This document shows positions 17,187-25,686 of a DNA stretch of 64,000 bases, piece after piece; within the stretch, counting starts at the first letter, position 1; every line of letters starts with the position of its first letter. Below the pieces are notes generated by a model. It had not been told where the DNA came from and searched no databases. It was given only the letters and a program-made list of their open reading frames with translations. Where the stretch lies: NCBI GenBank assembly GCA_016716305.1, contig JADJWP010000002.1, positions 2,850,501 to 2,914,500 of the forward strand, in the 5' to 3' direction. The DNA is from Chloracidobacterium sp. (GTDB lineage: Bacteria; Acidobacteriota; Blastocatellia; Pyrinomonadales; Pyrinomonadaceae). The position numbers were made by a program, and so were the translations under genes.

Positions 17187-18968
17187 ATGGACGCGAAAAT
17201 GGAAAAAGAATATATGAAAGGCGGCGAGTTTTTGATCGCTGAACAGACCACTGCCGAGGTGTTTACGCCGGAAGATTTTACCGACGAACATCGAATGATC
17301 GGCGAAACCTGCCGCGAATATATCGATAATGAAGTGGTTCCGAATCTCCCGGAACTTGAAAAGCACAATTGGGAGATCGCTCGAGGACTTTTGAAAAAAG
17401 CGGGCGAACTTGGTCTTCTTGGTGCGAACATTCCCGAAGAACTTGGCGGAATGGAGCTCGATCAAACGACCGGTGCGATCATTGCCGAAATGGTCGGCCG
17501 CGGCAGCGGTTTTGGTTCGACCTACGGTGCTCAGACCTCGATCGGACTGTTGCCGATCCTCTATTGGGGCAGCGAAGAACTAAAGAAGGAATGGATTCCG
17601 GGTATTATTTCCGGCGAGATCGTTTCGGCGTATTGCCTGACGGAATCGAGTTCGGGCTCGGACGCTCTCGGTGCAAAATGCGTCGCAAAGCTTACGGAAG
17701 ACGGCCAGCATTACATCCTGAACGGCGAGAAGATGTGGATCACGAACGGCGGATTCGCCGACGTGTATCTCGTCTTCGCAAAGGTCGACGGAGAGAAAGA
17801 TAAGTTCTCGTGCTTCCTTGTTCCGCGTTCGGAAAATTGTCGTCCGGGAGCAGAAGAGCACAAGCTCGGGATCAAATCCTCATCGACCACGGCGGTTATC
17901 TTGTCGGATGCGAAGATCCCTGTTGGCAACCTCATTGGAAATGTCGGCGACGGTGCGAAGATCGCATTTAATGTTTTGAATGTTGGCCGGTTCAAGCTCG
18001 GTGCATCGGTCACCGGCGGAGCAAAACTCGCCATTCATGAGGCCGTCCGATACGCCAACGAGCGTCACCAGTTCAACAAGCCGATCTCGTCGTTCGGCGC
18101 GATCAAACACAAACTTGCCGAGATGGCGATCCGAACCTGGGTTGCCGAATCGATCACATACCGAACGGTCGGGATGATCGATGCCTTGATCGGCGATGGT
18201 GCCGATGGCGCAAAAAAACTTCAGTCGATAGAAGAATATGCGGTCGAATCTTCAATAAACAAAGTCGCCTGCTCTGAAGCCCTCGATTACGTGGTCGACG
18301 AAATGGTCCAGATCTACGGCGGATATGGATATTCGGCCGATTATCCGGCGGAGAAGGCATATCGCGATTCGCGCATTAACCGTATCTTCGAAGGGACGAA
18401 TGAGATCAATCGAATGTTGATTCCGGGGCAGCTCATGAAGCGAGCGATGAAAGGAAAGCTCGGCTTGCTGCAGGCCGCAAAGGCACTACAGGATGAGATA
18501 CTTAATCCGCAGATGTCATTCGATGAGGACACAGGGTTGCTGGCCGCCGAAAAGAAGCTTGCCCAGAATGCGAAGAAGATCGCACTGATGACGCTCGGTA
18601 CCGCCGCGCAAAAGTACATGATGGCTCTAAGCGACGAGCAGGAAGTATTGATCAACTGTGCGGACATCATTATGGATGCGTATCAGATGGAAACGGCGAT
18701 TCTAAGGGCCCAGAAGTATGCCGAGAAGAACGGTGAAGTTGCTGCCGGGCGACACGTCGATATGGCTGCCGTGTTCTGCAATGATGCCATTCAGCGAATC
18801 GAAGCCAAGGCGAAGAATACCATCGCCGCCATCGCTGAAGGGGACGAGGGCCGCACGCTGTTGGTCGCCTTGAAAAGGTTTACCAAGAACAATTCGCCGG
18901 TCAACACCATTTCCGCAAGGCAGCGGATCGCCGACGCGATGATCGATGCCAACACATACGTATATTGA
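17187..18968 (+). CDS. fadE: Acyl-CoA dehydrogenase (FadE-type, long form)
   Basis: The product has 593 residues, the length of the Bacillus FadE class rather than the short 380-residue dehydrogenases. The N-terminal and middle domains show GAQTSIGLLPILYWG, CLTESSSGSDA (FAD contact) and KMWITNGGFADVY. The second half has the flavin-helix domain with QIYGGYGYSADYPAEKAYRDSRI and the catalytic-base region IFEGTNEINR. A C-terminal extension of about 170 residues follows. It introduces the 2,3 double bond into acyl-CoA. GGAG lies 11 bases before ATG 17187. A strong terminator follows the stop. Confidence 0.93.
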   Translation: MDAKMEKEYMKGGEFLIAEQTTAEVFTPEDFTDEHRMIGETCREYIDNEVVPNLPELEKHNWEIARGLLKKAGELGLLGANIPEELGGMELDQTTGAIIAEMVGRGSGFGSTYGAQTSIGLLPILYWGSEELKKEWIPGIISGEIVSAYCLTESSSGSDALGAKCVAKLTEDGQHYILNGEKMWITNGGFADVYLVFAKVDGEKDKFSCFLVPRSENCRPGAEEHKLGIKSSSTTAVILSDAKIPVGNLIGNVGDGAKIAFNVLNVGRFKLGASVTGGAKLAIHEAVRYANERHQFNKPISSFGAIKHKLAEMAIRTWVAESITYRTVGMIDALIGDGADGAKKLQSIEEYAVESSINKVACSEALDYVVDEMVQIYGGYGYSADYPAEKAYRDSRINRIFEGTNEINRMLIPGQLMKRAMKGKLGLLQAAKALQDEILNPQMSFDEDTGLLAAEKKLAQNAKKIALMTLGTAAQKYMMALSDEQEVLINCADIIMDAYQMETAILRAQKYAEKNGEVAAGRHVDMAAVFCNDAIQRIEAKAKNTIAAIAEGDEGRTLLVALKRFTKNNSPVNTISARQRIADAMIDANTYVY

Positions 18969-19002
18969 ATGCGGTGAAGCTTGGTAAGTTCTGCAACCGG
19001 CA

Positions 19003-19043
19003 AGCTCGGGCCCATGCGATCATGCGGCCCGGGCTTTCTTTTG
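19003..19043 (+). terminator. Rho-independent terminator after fadE
   Basis: AGCTCGGGCC (19003-19012) pairs with GGCCCGGGCT (19026-19035) with one G-T pair and is followed by TTTCTTTTG. It lies 34 bases past the fadE stop and closes the fad region. Confidence 0.8.
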
Positions 19044-19127
19044 TTTCGGTGTACTTTCGCGAGCAGAAATTCTCAGTTGCTCAGCCTGCCAGAGTTCGAA
19101 TTTCTTTCGCGCGACCACTTGCTAAGG

Positions 19128-19133
19128 TAGAAT
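19128..19133 (+). promoter_or_regulatory. -10 element (TAGAAT) placed for a leaderless transcript
   Basis: TAGAAT ends 7 bases before ATG 19141. Transcription would start at or next to the start codon, and no Shine-Dalgarno sequence is present. The -35 is not recognisable. Confidence 0.4.
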
Positions 19134-19140
19134 CGTTGCT

Positions 19141-19458
19141 ATGAATAAGTCGTATCGAGTCGATCGCTGGCTGCAACCTTACGCGCCGAATCGTGCGATG
19201 CTGCGGTTCGAAATGACGTCAGAGGGATATACGGTCTTTCAATGGTCAGATCGACCCGAAACGGTTTATGGCCCCCATTCCCATCCGGAAGATCAATCGC
19301 ATTGGGTGATATCAGGTTCGCTCGAATTGACTATCGAACGGGTCGGGACATTTGTGCTCTCAGCCGGAGACCGCGATTTCATGCCGGCCAACACGATGCA
19401 TTCCGCACGTGTTGTCGGGGACGAACTGGTACTCTATCTTATTGGCGCATTGAAGTAG
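19141..19458 (+). CDS. Cupin domain protein
   Basis: The product has 105 residues, a single small beta-barrel. Cupin motif 1 is visible as GPHSHPEDQSHWVISGSLELTI (His-x-His followed by Glu, read in parts) and motif 2 as GDRDFMPANTMHSARVVG. Metal ligands would be the histidines of GPHSHPE and the late histidine in NTMHS. It has no signal peptide and no second domain. The role of such stand-alone cupins ranges from sugar isomerase-like enzymes to ligand sensors and cannot be fixed here. Confidence 0.85.
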   Translation: MNKSYRVDRWLQPYAPNRAMLRFEMTSEGYTVFQWSDRPETVYGPHSHPEDQSHWVISGSLELTIERVGTFVLSAGDRDFMPANTMHSARVVGDELVLYLIGALK

Positions 19459-19497
19459 AAGCCGCTTGGCAACAAACGATCGACAGGCTGCCGTAAT

Positions 19498-20961
19498 ATG
19501 AACAAATCACGAACATTGGGCGAACTACGAACAAGCGGATACGCGGCACGTTCCGTGAAGGACGAGATGCGGGCGAATCTGATCGCGAAACTGCAGAACG
19601 GTGAAAGGTTGTTTCCGGGAATTCTGGGATACGACGAGTCGGTCGTTCCGCAGATCGTGAATGCGGTTCTTGCCAAACATAATTTCATTTTGCTTGGCCT
19701 TCGCGGCCAGGCTAAATCGAGAATAATTCGTCAACTGACCGACCTACTCGACCCGGAGATCCCGATCATCGCCGGATCGGAGATCAATGACGACCCGTTT
19801 GAGCCGCTGAGCGCTTACGGCCGGCGGCAGATCGAACTGCATGGCGACGAGACCAAGATCGATTGGATTCACCGGGACAACCGATTTGTAGAAAAACTCG
19901 CGACACCCGACGTTACGATCGCCGACATCATCGGCGACGTCGATCCGATCAAAGCCGCGAAGGGGGGCCATTTACTGTCGGACGAACTGACCATTCATTT
20001 TGGCCTTTTGCCGAGAGCGAATCGAGGCATTTTTGCGATCAATGAACTGCCCGACCTTGCAGGAAAAATACAGGTCGGCCTTTTCAACGTGATGCAGGAA
20101 GGCGACGTACAGATAAAAGGGTATCCGATACGCTTACCGCTCGACGTGATGCTTGTTTTCTCGGCCAACCCGGAGGACTATACCGCCCGTGGCAAGATAA
20201 TCACACCGCTTAAGGACCGCATCGGTGCCGAGATAATGACTCATTATCCCGAAAGCGTCCTTCTCAGCTCCGAGATCACAAAGCAAGAGGCCTGGATCCA
20301 GAGGGAAGGTACAAAGGTCGCGGTTCCGGATTTTATCGCCGAGATCATCGAGCAGATCGCATTCGATGCTCGCGACGATCAGCGGATCGATAAGCGCAGC
20401 GGCGTTTCACAGCGTTTTTCGATCACCGCTCTCGAACTTGCGATCTCGAACGCCGAGCGGCGAGCCCTGATCACCGGTGAGCCTGAAGCTGTGCCACGAA
20501 TATCTGATATTTACGCAGCGATCCCGGCAATGACCGGAAAAATGGAGCTCGAATATGAAGGCGAGCAGATGGGCGCGGCCAAAGTGACCCGTGATCTGAT
20601 CAAGCGCGCGACTGGCGTGGTCTTCGACGGCTATTTTCTAGGGATCGACTTTGGACCGGCGGTCAAGTGGTTCGATCAAGGGAACAAACTACTGTTGTCC
20701 GATACAGCGTCGGCATCGGAATGCGCGATCCTCCTCGACGCAGTCCCCGAATTGATCGAGACCACTCTCGTCCCTTTGGAATTCGATCGTAGCGAAACGG
20801 CAGTGCTCATTGCTGCCTGTGAGTTCGTTCTCGAAGGACTGTACGCTCAGAACAAGATCTCGCGAAATGAGGACGGCGGATTTGAGGCAGTCACGAAAGC
20901 AAAGCAGGACAGGCGCGGAATGATCTACGAAGACCTGACGGATCTTGAAGGACTGAACTAA
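19498..20961 (+). CDS. MoxR/ChlI-like AAA+ ATPase
   Basis: The product has 487 residues. A Walker A-type loop GLRGQAKSR (residues 67-75) follows the strand NFILL; the Walker B/sensor region is RGIFAINELPDLAGKIQVGLFNVMQEGDVQIKGYPIRLPLDVMLVFSANPEDYTARG, read in parts. This beta-hairpin-insert layout is that of the helix-2-insert AAA+ class with magnesium chelatase ChlI and MoxR. Members act as chaperone-like machines together with a vWA protein, which here is the gene at 21595. The two are separated by a leftward small gene, so they need separate promoters. Confidence 0.85.
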   Translation: MNKSRTLGELRTSGYAARSVKDEMRANLIAKLQNGERLFPGILGYDESVVPQIVNAVLAKHNFILLGLRGQAKSRIIRQLTDLLDPEIPIIAGSEINDDPFEPLSAYGRRQIELHGDETKIDWIHRDNRFVEKLATPDVTIADIIGDVDPIKAAKGGHLLSDELTIHFGLLPRANRGIFAINELPDLAGKIQVGLFNVMQEGDVQIKGYPIRLPLDVMLVFSANPEDYTARGKIITPLKDRIGAEIMTHYPESVLLSSEITKQEAWIQREGTKVAVPDFIAEIIEQIAFDARDDQRIDKRSGVSQRFSITALELAISNAERRALITGEPEAVPRISDIYAAIPAMTGKMELEYEGEQMGAAKVTRDLIKRATGVVFDGYFLGIDFGPAVKWFDQGNKLLLSDTASASECAILLDAVPELIETTLVPLEFDRSETAVLIAACEFVLEGLYAQNKISRNEDGGFEAVTKAKQDRRGMIYEDLTDLEGLN

Positions 20962-20997
20962 AAAAGAAACCGTGACGGGCCTTTCGACCCCTCACGG
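20961..20997 (-). terminator. Terminator of the glycine-zipper gene (leftward)
   Basis: CCGTGA (20970-20975) pairs with TCACGG (20992-20997), with an inner GGG/CCC extension. Read leftward, the hairpin is followed by TTTCTTTTTT, a proper U-tract, 28 bases past the stop of the leftward gene at 21025. It directly abuts the AAA+ stop codon and could also slow rightward transcription. Confidence 0.65.
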
Positions 20998-21024
20998 CGT
21001 TCTCCTCCCCGGCTCGACTCGTTT

Positions 21025-21351
21025 TTAACGGTAGTACACTCGCTCGTAGCGTTTCGTTTTCGGATTCAGCTTGTAGGTGTAGAGTGCCGAACCACCGGCA
21101 CCGACGGCCGCTCCGATAAGTGCACCTTTCTTTCCGCCCAAGAGGCCACCGATCAGTGCTCCGGCACCTGTTCCGATCCCGATATTTATCAAATTGCGGT
21201 GTCTCTGATAAACGTTGCGGTCGTCATAGCGTTCCGAGTACTGATCACGTGTACGATAACGTCGCGTTTGGGCATCTGCCGATCCGGCGAAGATCGGAAT
21301 CATTACCGCCATCATTGCCATCATCAAAAATGCTGTTAGATATCTTTTCAT
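21025..21351 (-). CDS. Exported glycine-zipper protein
   Basis: The product has 108 residues from ATG 21351, which follows AAAAGGAACA. It starts with a signal peptide (MKRYLTAFLMMAMMAVMIPIFAGSADAQ), then an arginine/tyrosine-rich segment, a glycine-zipper stretch (GIGTGAGALIGGLLGGKKGALIGAAVGAGG) read in parts, and a basic C-terminus (KLNPKTKRYERVYYR). Glycine-zipper proteins insert in or bridge membranes; many are outer-membrane-associated. It sits on the opposite strand between the AAA+ and vWA genes. Confidence 0.75.
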   Translation of the reverse strand: MKRYLTAFLMMAMMAVMIPIFAGSADAQTRRYRTRDQYSERYDDRNVYQRHRNLINIGIGTGAGALIGGLLGGKKGALIGAAVGAGGSALYTYKLNPKTKRYERVYYR

Positions 21352-21594
21352 TGTTCCTTTTCCCCCAATTACTTGTTCTTTGCCTTTTGGGCCTTCCAAT
21401 CGGCTGCATTGAACATGGCAATGAGCGTGCCACAAACAGTAAATATCAGTAAACAGGAACTTTAGTGCTATGTTGTTGTGAAATGCCGAAACCATGGTTT
21501 CACGATTTCGGCGCCAACCAAACGCTTTGGTGTGTTTGAAGGCAATGCAATTCTTTGGGGGGCGGTTTCTCGTGTGTTAGATTGAGTTGAACGA

Positions 21595-22920
21595 ATGAAA
21601 TTCATCCGCTATTCCAGGTTCCGGGGTTTCGACGTCTTCTGCGTCGATCTCGGCGAACTTATGGAATCTTTATCTGATCGGATGCTCGATTCCGGGTTTC
21701 ATGACGATTATTGGTGGACCCGGCGACGGTCCGAAACGGACGACTCGCTCGACGCATTGCGTAAAGCGATATTGCAGGCATTGCTCGACAAAGAGATTAT
21801 TACCGAGCACGATGTTGAGAAAATGCTCGCCGAAAACGACGGAAAGTTTCGCGGGTCGCTGCTCGAAGAACTTCTCAATCAGCTTATCGAACGTCTTGTT
21901 GAACATGGCTATCTGACGCTTAAAGATGAACCTGAAGAACGACGCCCCGAACTTCGGCACGGCGGCCGAGGCGATGTGGGAGATGCGGAGCCCCGGAGTA
22001 TCCGGTTCGAGGTAACGGAAAAGGGGCTCGATTTCCTTGGTTACAAGACACTCCAAAAACTGTTGGGCTCGGTCGGAAGATCGTCGATCGGGCGTCATGA
22101 GACACCGCATCTCGATACAGGTGTCGAAGCAGCATTGGGCTCCAAGCCTTACGAATTCGGCGACACGATCAACCTCGACGTCAATGCAACGCTGCTTTCG
22201 GCGATCACCCGCGAAGGTCTTTCGGTCCCGCTAAATCTCGAATATCGTGACCTGCATGTGCATCAGCAGGATTACCGGTCATCTTGTGCAACGGTCGTCA
22301 TGCTCGACTGTTCGCATTCGATGATACTTTATGGTGAGGATCGCTTCACACCGGCAAAAAAGGTCACGCTGGCGCTTGCTCATTTGATACGCACACAGTA
22401 CCCCGGCGATTCGCTAAAGATCGTTTTGTTTCATGACGGCGCGGAAGAGTTGCCGATCGCTCGACTAGCGACCACCCAGGTCGGCCCATATCACACCAAC
22501 ACAGCTGAGGGGCTCAAGCTTGCACGCCGCATCCTCAATGCCCAGCGAAAAGACATGAAGCAGATCGTCATGGTGACCGACGGGAAACCGACCGCCGCCT
22601 TTATCGAGCCTTCAAATAGTGCGTATTTTGAGTATCGGCGGTATTCGGATGCGGTCCCGGGCGATCAGCGGCTGCTCTACAAGAATTCGATGGGCAACGA
22701 TCCATTCGTCCTGGCCCAGACGTACAAGGAAGTACAGGCCTGCCGCAAGTCCGGGATAATGATCAATACATTCATGCTGGCTAGCGACCACTACCTGGTC
22801 GATTTCGTCAAACAAATGACGTCAATGACCCGCGGCAAGGCATACTTTGCAAATCCGAATAACCTCACACAGTTCGTATTAATGGATTTTCTGAAGCGGC
22901 GAACCAGCCGCGTGAAGTAA
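21595..22920 (+). CDS. von Willebrand factor A (vWA) domain protein, partner-type of the AAA+ ATPase
   Basis: The product has 441 residues. The C-terminal half is a vWA domain: the metal-ion site starts at VVMLDCSHSMILYG (DxSxS, about residue 238), followed by TPAKKVTLALAHLIRTQYPGDSLKIVLFHDGAEE and the later IVMVTDGKPTAAF with its TDG motif. The N-terminal half is charged and helical. MoxR/ChlI-type ATPases commonly act with a vWA subunit that bridges them to a client through Mg2+. It starts 634 bases after the ATPase gene ends, in the same direction. Confidence 0.85.
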   Translation: MKFIRYSRFRGFDVFCVDLGELMESLSDRMLDSGFHDDYWWTRRRSETDDSLDALRKAILQALLDKEIITEHDVEKMLAENDGKFRGSLLEELLNQLIERLVEHGYLTLKDEPEERRPELRHGGRGDVGDAEPRSIRFEVTEKGLDFLGYKTLQKLLGSVGRSSIGRHETPHLDTGVEAALGSKPYEFGDTINLDVNATLLSAITREGLSVPLNLEYRDLHVHQQDYRSSCATVVMLDCSHSMILYGEDRFTPAKKVTLALAHLIRTQYPGDSLKIVLFHDGAEELPIARLATTQVGPYHTNTAEGLKLARRILNAQRKDMKQIVMVTDGKPTAAFIEPSNSAYFEYRRYSDAVPGDQRLLYKNSMGNDPFVLAQTYKEVQACRKSGIMINTFMLASDHYLVDFVKQMTSMTRGKAYFANPNNLTQFVLMDFLKRRTSRVK

Positions 22921-22934
22921 GCTGATGAGTTCTG

Positions 22935-22940
22935 TATAAT
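22935..22940 (+). promoter_or_regulatory. -10 element (TATAAT) placed for a leaderless transcript
   Basis: A consensus TATAAT ends 9 bases before ATG 22950, and no ribosome-binding site lies between. It gives the exonuclease cluster its own promoter immediately after the vWA gene. The -35 is weak. Confidence 0.5.
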
Positions 22941-22949
22941 CGCGGTCAG

Positions 22950-23798
22950 ATGCTAAAACAAGAGATACATGAACGCACATGGTTTTTTGATCTGGAATGG
23001 GTGCCGGACGCTGCCGGAAGTATAAAGCTCTACGGACTGCCCGAAGGGACGACCGAAAAAGAAGCGATCGAAAAGCTATGGAGTGAAACCAAGGATTTTG
23101 ATCCGGCAAGTAATCCAAGGCCGTTTGTAAAGTATCTTTTCTCGCGAGTCGTCTCGATCGCATTTCTGTCTCGTAATTCGGTGTATCGAGATGGTGAACG
23201 CGCGATCGACTTCGCGATCCATTCTCTCCCAAGAATTCCGATTGACCCGTCAGAGGCTGACGAAGCCTACATTATAGATCGATTTCTTCATTGGGTGGGC
23301 GAACGCGAACCACAGCTTGTCGGTTTCAATTCGCTTGAATCCGATCTTCAAGTACTGGTGCAGCGTGGGATCGTTAACGAGATCACAGCCCCGGCGTTTT
23401 GCCGCAGGCCAGCCAAGCCGTGGGAAGGCCGTGATTATTTCGACTCGAAAAACAGTGAGTGGCACTTAGACCTCTTGCAGCGTTTTTCAAGGTTTGCAAT
23501 GACGCCCAAACTCAACGAACTTGCGATCTTATGCGGGTTTCCGGGAAAGATCGACGTTGCTGGCGATCAGGTGGTCGATCTATGGCTGGCTGGCGATCTA
23601 AAACGGATCGTAGAATACAATCAAACCGACACATTGAACACATATTTGATCTGGCTGCGAACCGCATATTTCGCGGGAAAGTTGGCCGAGGACGAATATG
23701 TTGACGAGATCGAGCAATTTCGATCGTTTCTCGAGACCGAGTCGGAAAAAGCCGACCGCGAACACATCGCGAAGTTCCTTGAAATGTGGGCAATCTAG
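22950..23798 (+). CDS. Predicted 3'-5' exonuclease, PolB-exonuclease-like (PF10108 type)
   Basis: The product has 282 residues. It has the three motifs of DnaQ-like exonucleases: Exo I FFDLEW with Asp14 and Glu16, Exo II LVGFNSLESDLQVL with its aspartate, and Exo III EYNQTDTLNTYLIW with Tyr/Asp. This arrangement matches the family described as 3'-5' exonucleases related to the PolB proofreading domain. It probably degrades single-stranded DNA ends. It is the first gene of a run with NurA, a HAS-barrel-like protein and a DNA methyltransferase; the next gene starts 12 bases later. Confidence 0.8.
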   Translation: MLKQEIHERTWFFDLEWVPDAAGSIKLYGLPEGTTEKEAIEKLWSETKDFDPASNPRPFVKYLFSRVVSIAFLSRNSVYRDGERAIDFAIHSLPRIPIDPSEADEAYIIDRFLHWVGEREPQLVGFNSLESDLQVLVQRGIVNEITAPAFCRRPAKPWEGRDYFDSKNSEWHLDLLQRFSRFAMTPKLNELAILCGFPGKIDVAGDQVVDLWLAGDLKRIVEYNQTDTLNTYLIWLRTAYFAGKLAEDEYVDEIEQFRSFLETESEKADREHIAKFLEMWAI

Positions 23799-23810
23799 AC
23801 TCCTCCGACA

Positions 23811-24998
23811 ATGTTGTTTCGAACCCAATTGCAGATCGAGCTTAATTGCAAAGCTCACGATTTCAGGATCGTTGCTGAAGATCAGCGAGCCGAGATCGCA
23901 CACTATCTGACTGCCCTGGATAAGCTCTGTCGGACGGATGGCGAAACTCTCGATCGAATGTTCACTTTGCATGAGAATCCGGGAGCGGTTCCTTCGGCAG
24001 AAATCACACGTGAAAGCGGCTTTGCAGTCGATTTTGACCGTTCGTGGACAAACCACGAGCAATCACGAGAATGGGCCAAGACGGTTCTCGAAGGAAGAAC
24101 GACCTTTGCGGCTGATGGCAGCCAGATCTACGCGGGCAAAGAGACGTTCGCTCCGGTGGCGGCAGTTCAGATCGGCTGGTTCGAGAATCCGCACAATTCT
24201 AAAGTTCCGTATGAAAAGAACGCATCATTCGAGGTTCTGACCCCAACGGACCTCTTTTGCGAGAATGACGAGCCGATGAACCCCGACGTTCGCGTGGAGG
24301 AAAGACGCTTTCTTGGCGAGGTCGAAAAGATCGAGGAGTTCCTTAGGGCAAAAAAGGGATGGCTCGAACGCGGCGAGCGAATGCCGGCCGCTTTTTTTGA
24401 CAATCCGTTGCTTGTGCCGTTTTCCCAGAAAGGACTGCAAAATAGTTTTGTTGAAGCAACCGTCAGACTCGTCGAGCTCTCGGCCGAGACGATGGTTCCC
24501 GTCATCGGGTACGTCGATCGGAGTTTTGCGCGTGACGTTCTCACAATGCTCGATGATTTTGCCGACAAGAGCCTTCATACTAGGTCAACGATCTGCGATG
24601 CCTCACTGGTAGCCAGCCTGATCGAAAAATGGGGTTCGCGTACATGCTTCTGTTTTTCAAAACGCCGCGGACTCTCACGATTCCTTGATCGCTCAACTGG
24701 GCAATCGAAGGTCGGATTTGTTTATCTACGGATGGCTTCAACAGGTACGCCGGTCAGACTTGATATCCCAGCGTGGGTTTACGAAAGCGGCCACATCGAG
24801 GAAGTTGTCGATGTGGTCAGGGCAGAGTGTGTAATAGGTGTGGGTTACCCGTACGCGCTCGAAACTGCCGATCAGACGGCCGTTATCTCGACCCGCGACC
24901 GCGAGATCTTTTTTGCTGCTTTACAGGATTTCGCGAACCGTGAAAAACTAGGTTTCGAGGTATCGCGGAAAGACGGTAGCAAGAGCCGACGACGATGA
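23811..24998 (+). CDS. nurA: NurA domain nuclease
   Basis: The product has 395 residues, normal for NurA. The N-terminal RNase H-like core has the catalytic aspartate in FAADGSQIYAG (Asp102). The middle has GYVDRSFARDVLTML and the C-terminus PYALETADQTAVISTRDREIFF, both family hallmarks. NurA is a 5'-3' exonuclease/endonuclease that works with the hexameric HerA translocase to resect DNA ends in archaea and some bacteria. No HerA ATPase is in the window, but the next gene looks like a HerA-type N-terminal barrel on its own. Confidence 0.8.
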   Translation: MLFRTQLQIELNCKAHDFRIVAEDQRAEIAHYLTALDKLCRTDGETLDRMFTLHENPGAVPSAEITRESGFAVDFDRSWTNHEQSREWAKTVLEGRTTFAADGSQIYAGKETFAPVAAVQIGWFENPHNSKVPYEKNASFEVLTPTDLFCENDEPMNPDVRVEERRFLGEVEKIEEFLRAKKGWLERGERMPAAFFDNPLLVPFSQKGLQNSFVEATVRLVELSAETMVPVIGYVDRSFARDVLTMLDDFADKSLHTRSTICDASLVASLIEKWGSRTCFCFSKRRGLSRFLDRSTGQSKVGFVYLRMASTGTPVRLDIPAWVYESGHIEEVVDVVRAECVIGVGYPYALETADQTAVISTRDREIFFAALQDFANREKLGFEVSRKDGSKSRRR

Positions 24999-25089
24999 AC
25001 TCAACGGCCGTAAGCCAAAACAGGCCTTGACGACCCGGTGATCGCCCGCACATGAAAGGGTTAAATCCGTTCTGATTGACGTACATTTT

Positions 25090-25680
25090 ATGATCATCGC
25101 AAAAATAGCAGGATCTAATTCGCATATCGACTATTTCGCGCGTGTGATCGACAGTTTGGACGTTGAAATACCGCCTGATCCCGGAGACCACGGATTTGGG
25201 CAGTTTGTCTCGATGGAACTCGAAGGCGAGAGAGCCGTCGGGGTAATTTACAACTCGAGGCTTATCAATCCGGAATATTCAAACTTCGGGCCGCGATTGA
25301 ACCCAAAGCCAGCTGCCGAAATATTCTCACCGGACTACCTAAACGAACAGGGCGTTCTGATCGGGATCGCGATGTTGGGCACTTTTTCTGCGGTTGGCGA
25401 TCCTATTCATGGTATTCCGCGGTATTCGATCCCGGCAGGTCATGATGTACATCTGCTGGACAGCGATGCGGTTAATTCGTTTCACACTGACCAGAATGGC
25501 GGTGTACAGATACGATATTTTTCTCAGGTGCTTGCGCATTCTGGCAGTCTCGGTGTGCCGTTGCTCGAAACGATCATTGATCGGCTAAGATCAAGCTTTT
25601 CTGCATCAGAGCAGGCGAAGCTCGAAGTACTGCGCGATTCGCTGAAATGGCCTAGCACCTTCGCCAGCGTAAAGCTATGA
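25090..25680 (+). CDS. Stand-alone HAS-barrel-like protein (HerA N-terminal-domain type)
   Basis: The product has 196 residues. The sequence is beta-rich, with FGQFVSMELEGERAVGVIYNSRLINPEY, RPAAEIF-like PAAEIFSPDYLNEQGVLIGIAML, then GIPRYSIPAGHDVHLL. This looks like the HAS barrel that precedes the ATPase domain in HerA, including the 'G-x-P-x...P-x-G-x-x-V' stretch. There is no Walker A or B, so it cannot translocate DNA by itself. It lies 91 bases after nurA and 6 bases before the methyltransferase. The fold assignment is by eye and needs a profile search. Confidence 0.5.
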   Translation: MIIAKIAGSNSHIDYFARVIDSLDVEIPPDPGDHGFGQFVSMELEGERAVGVIYNSRLINPEYSNFGPRLNPKPAAEIFSPDYLNEQGVLIGIAMLGTFSAVGDPIHGIPRYSIPAGHDVHLLDSDAVNSFHTDQNGGVQIRYFSQVLAHSGSLGVPLLETIIDRLRSSFSASEQAKLEVLRDSLKWPSTFASVKL

Positions 25681-25686
25681 AATGAA

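Noticed and set aside
23598..24062. Leftward frame opposite the exonuclease/nurA junction
   Set aside because: It covers the ends of two well-supported genes and has no matching family.
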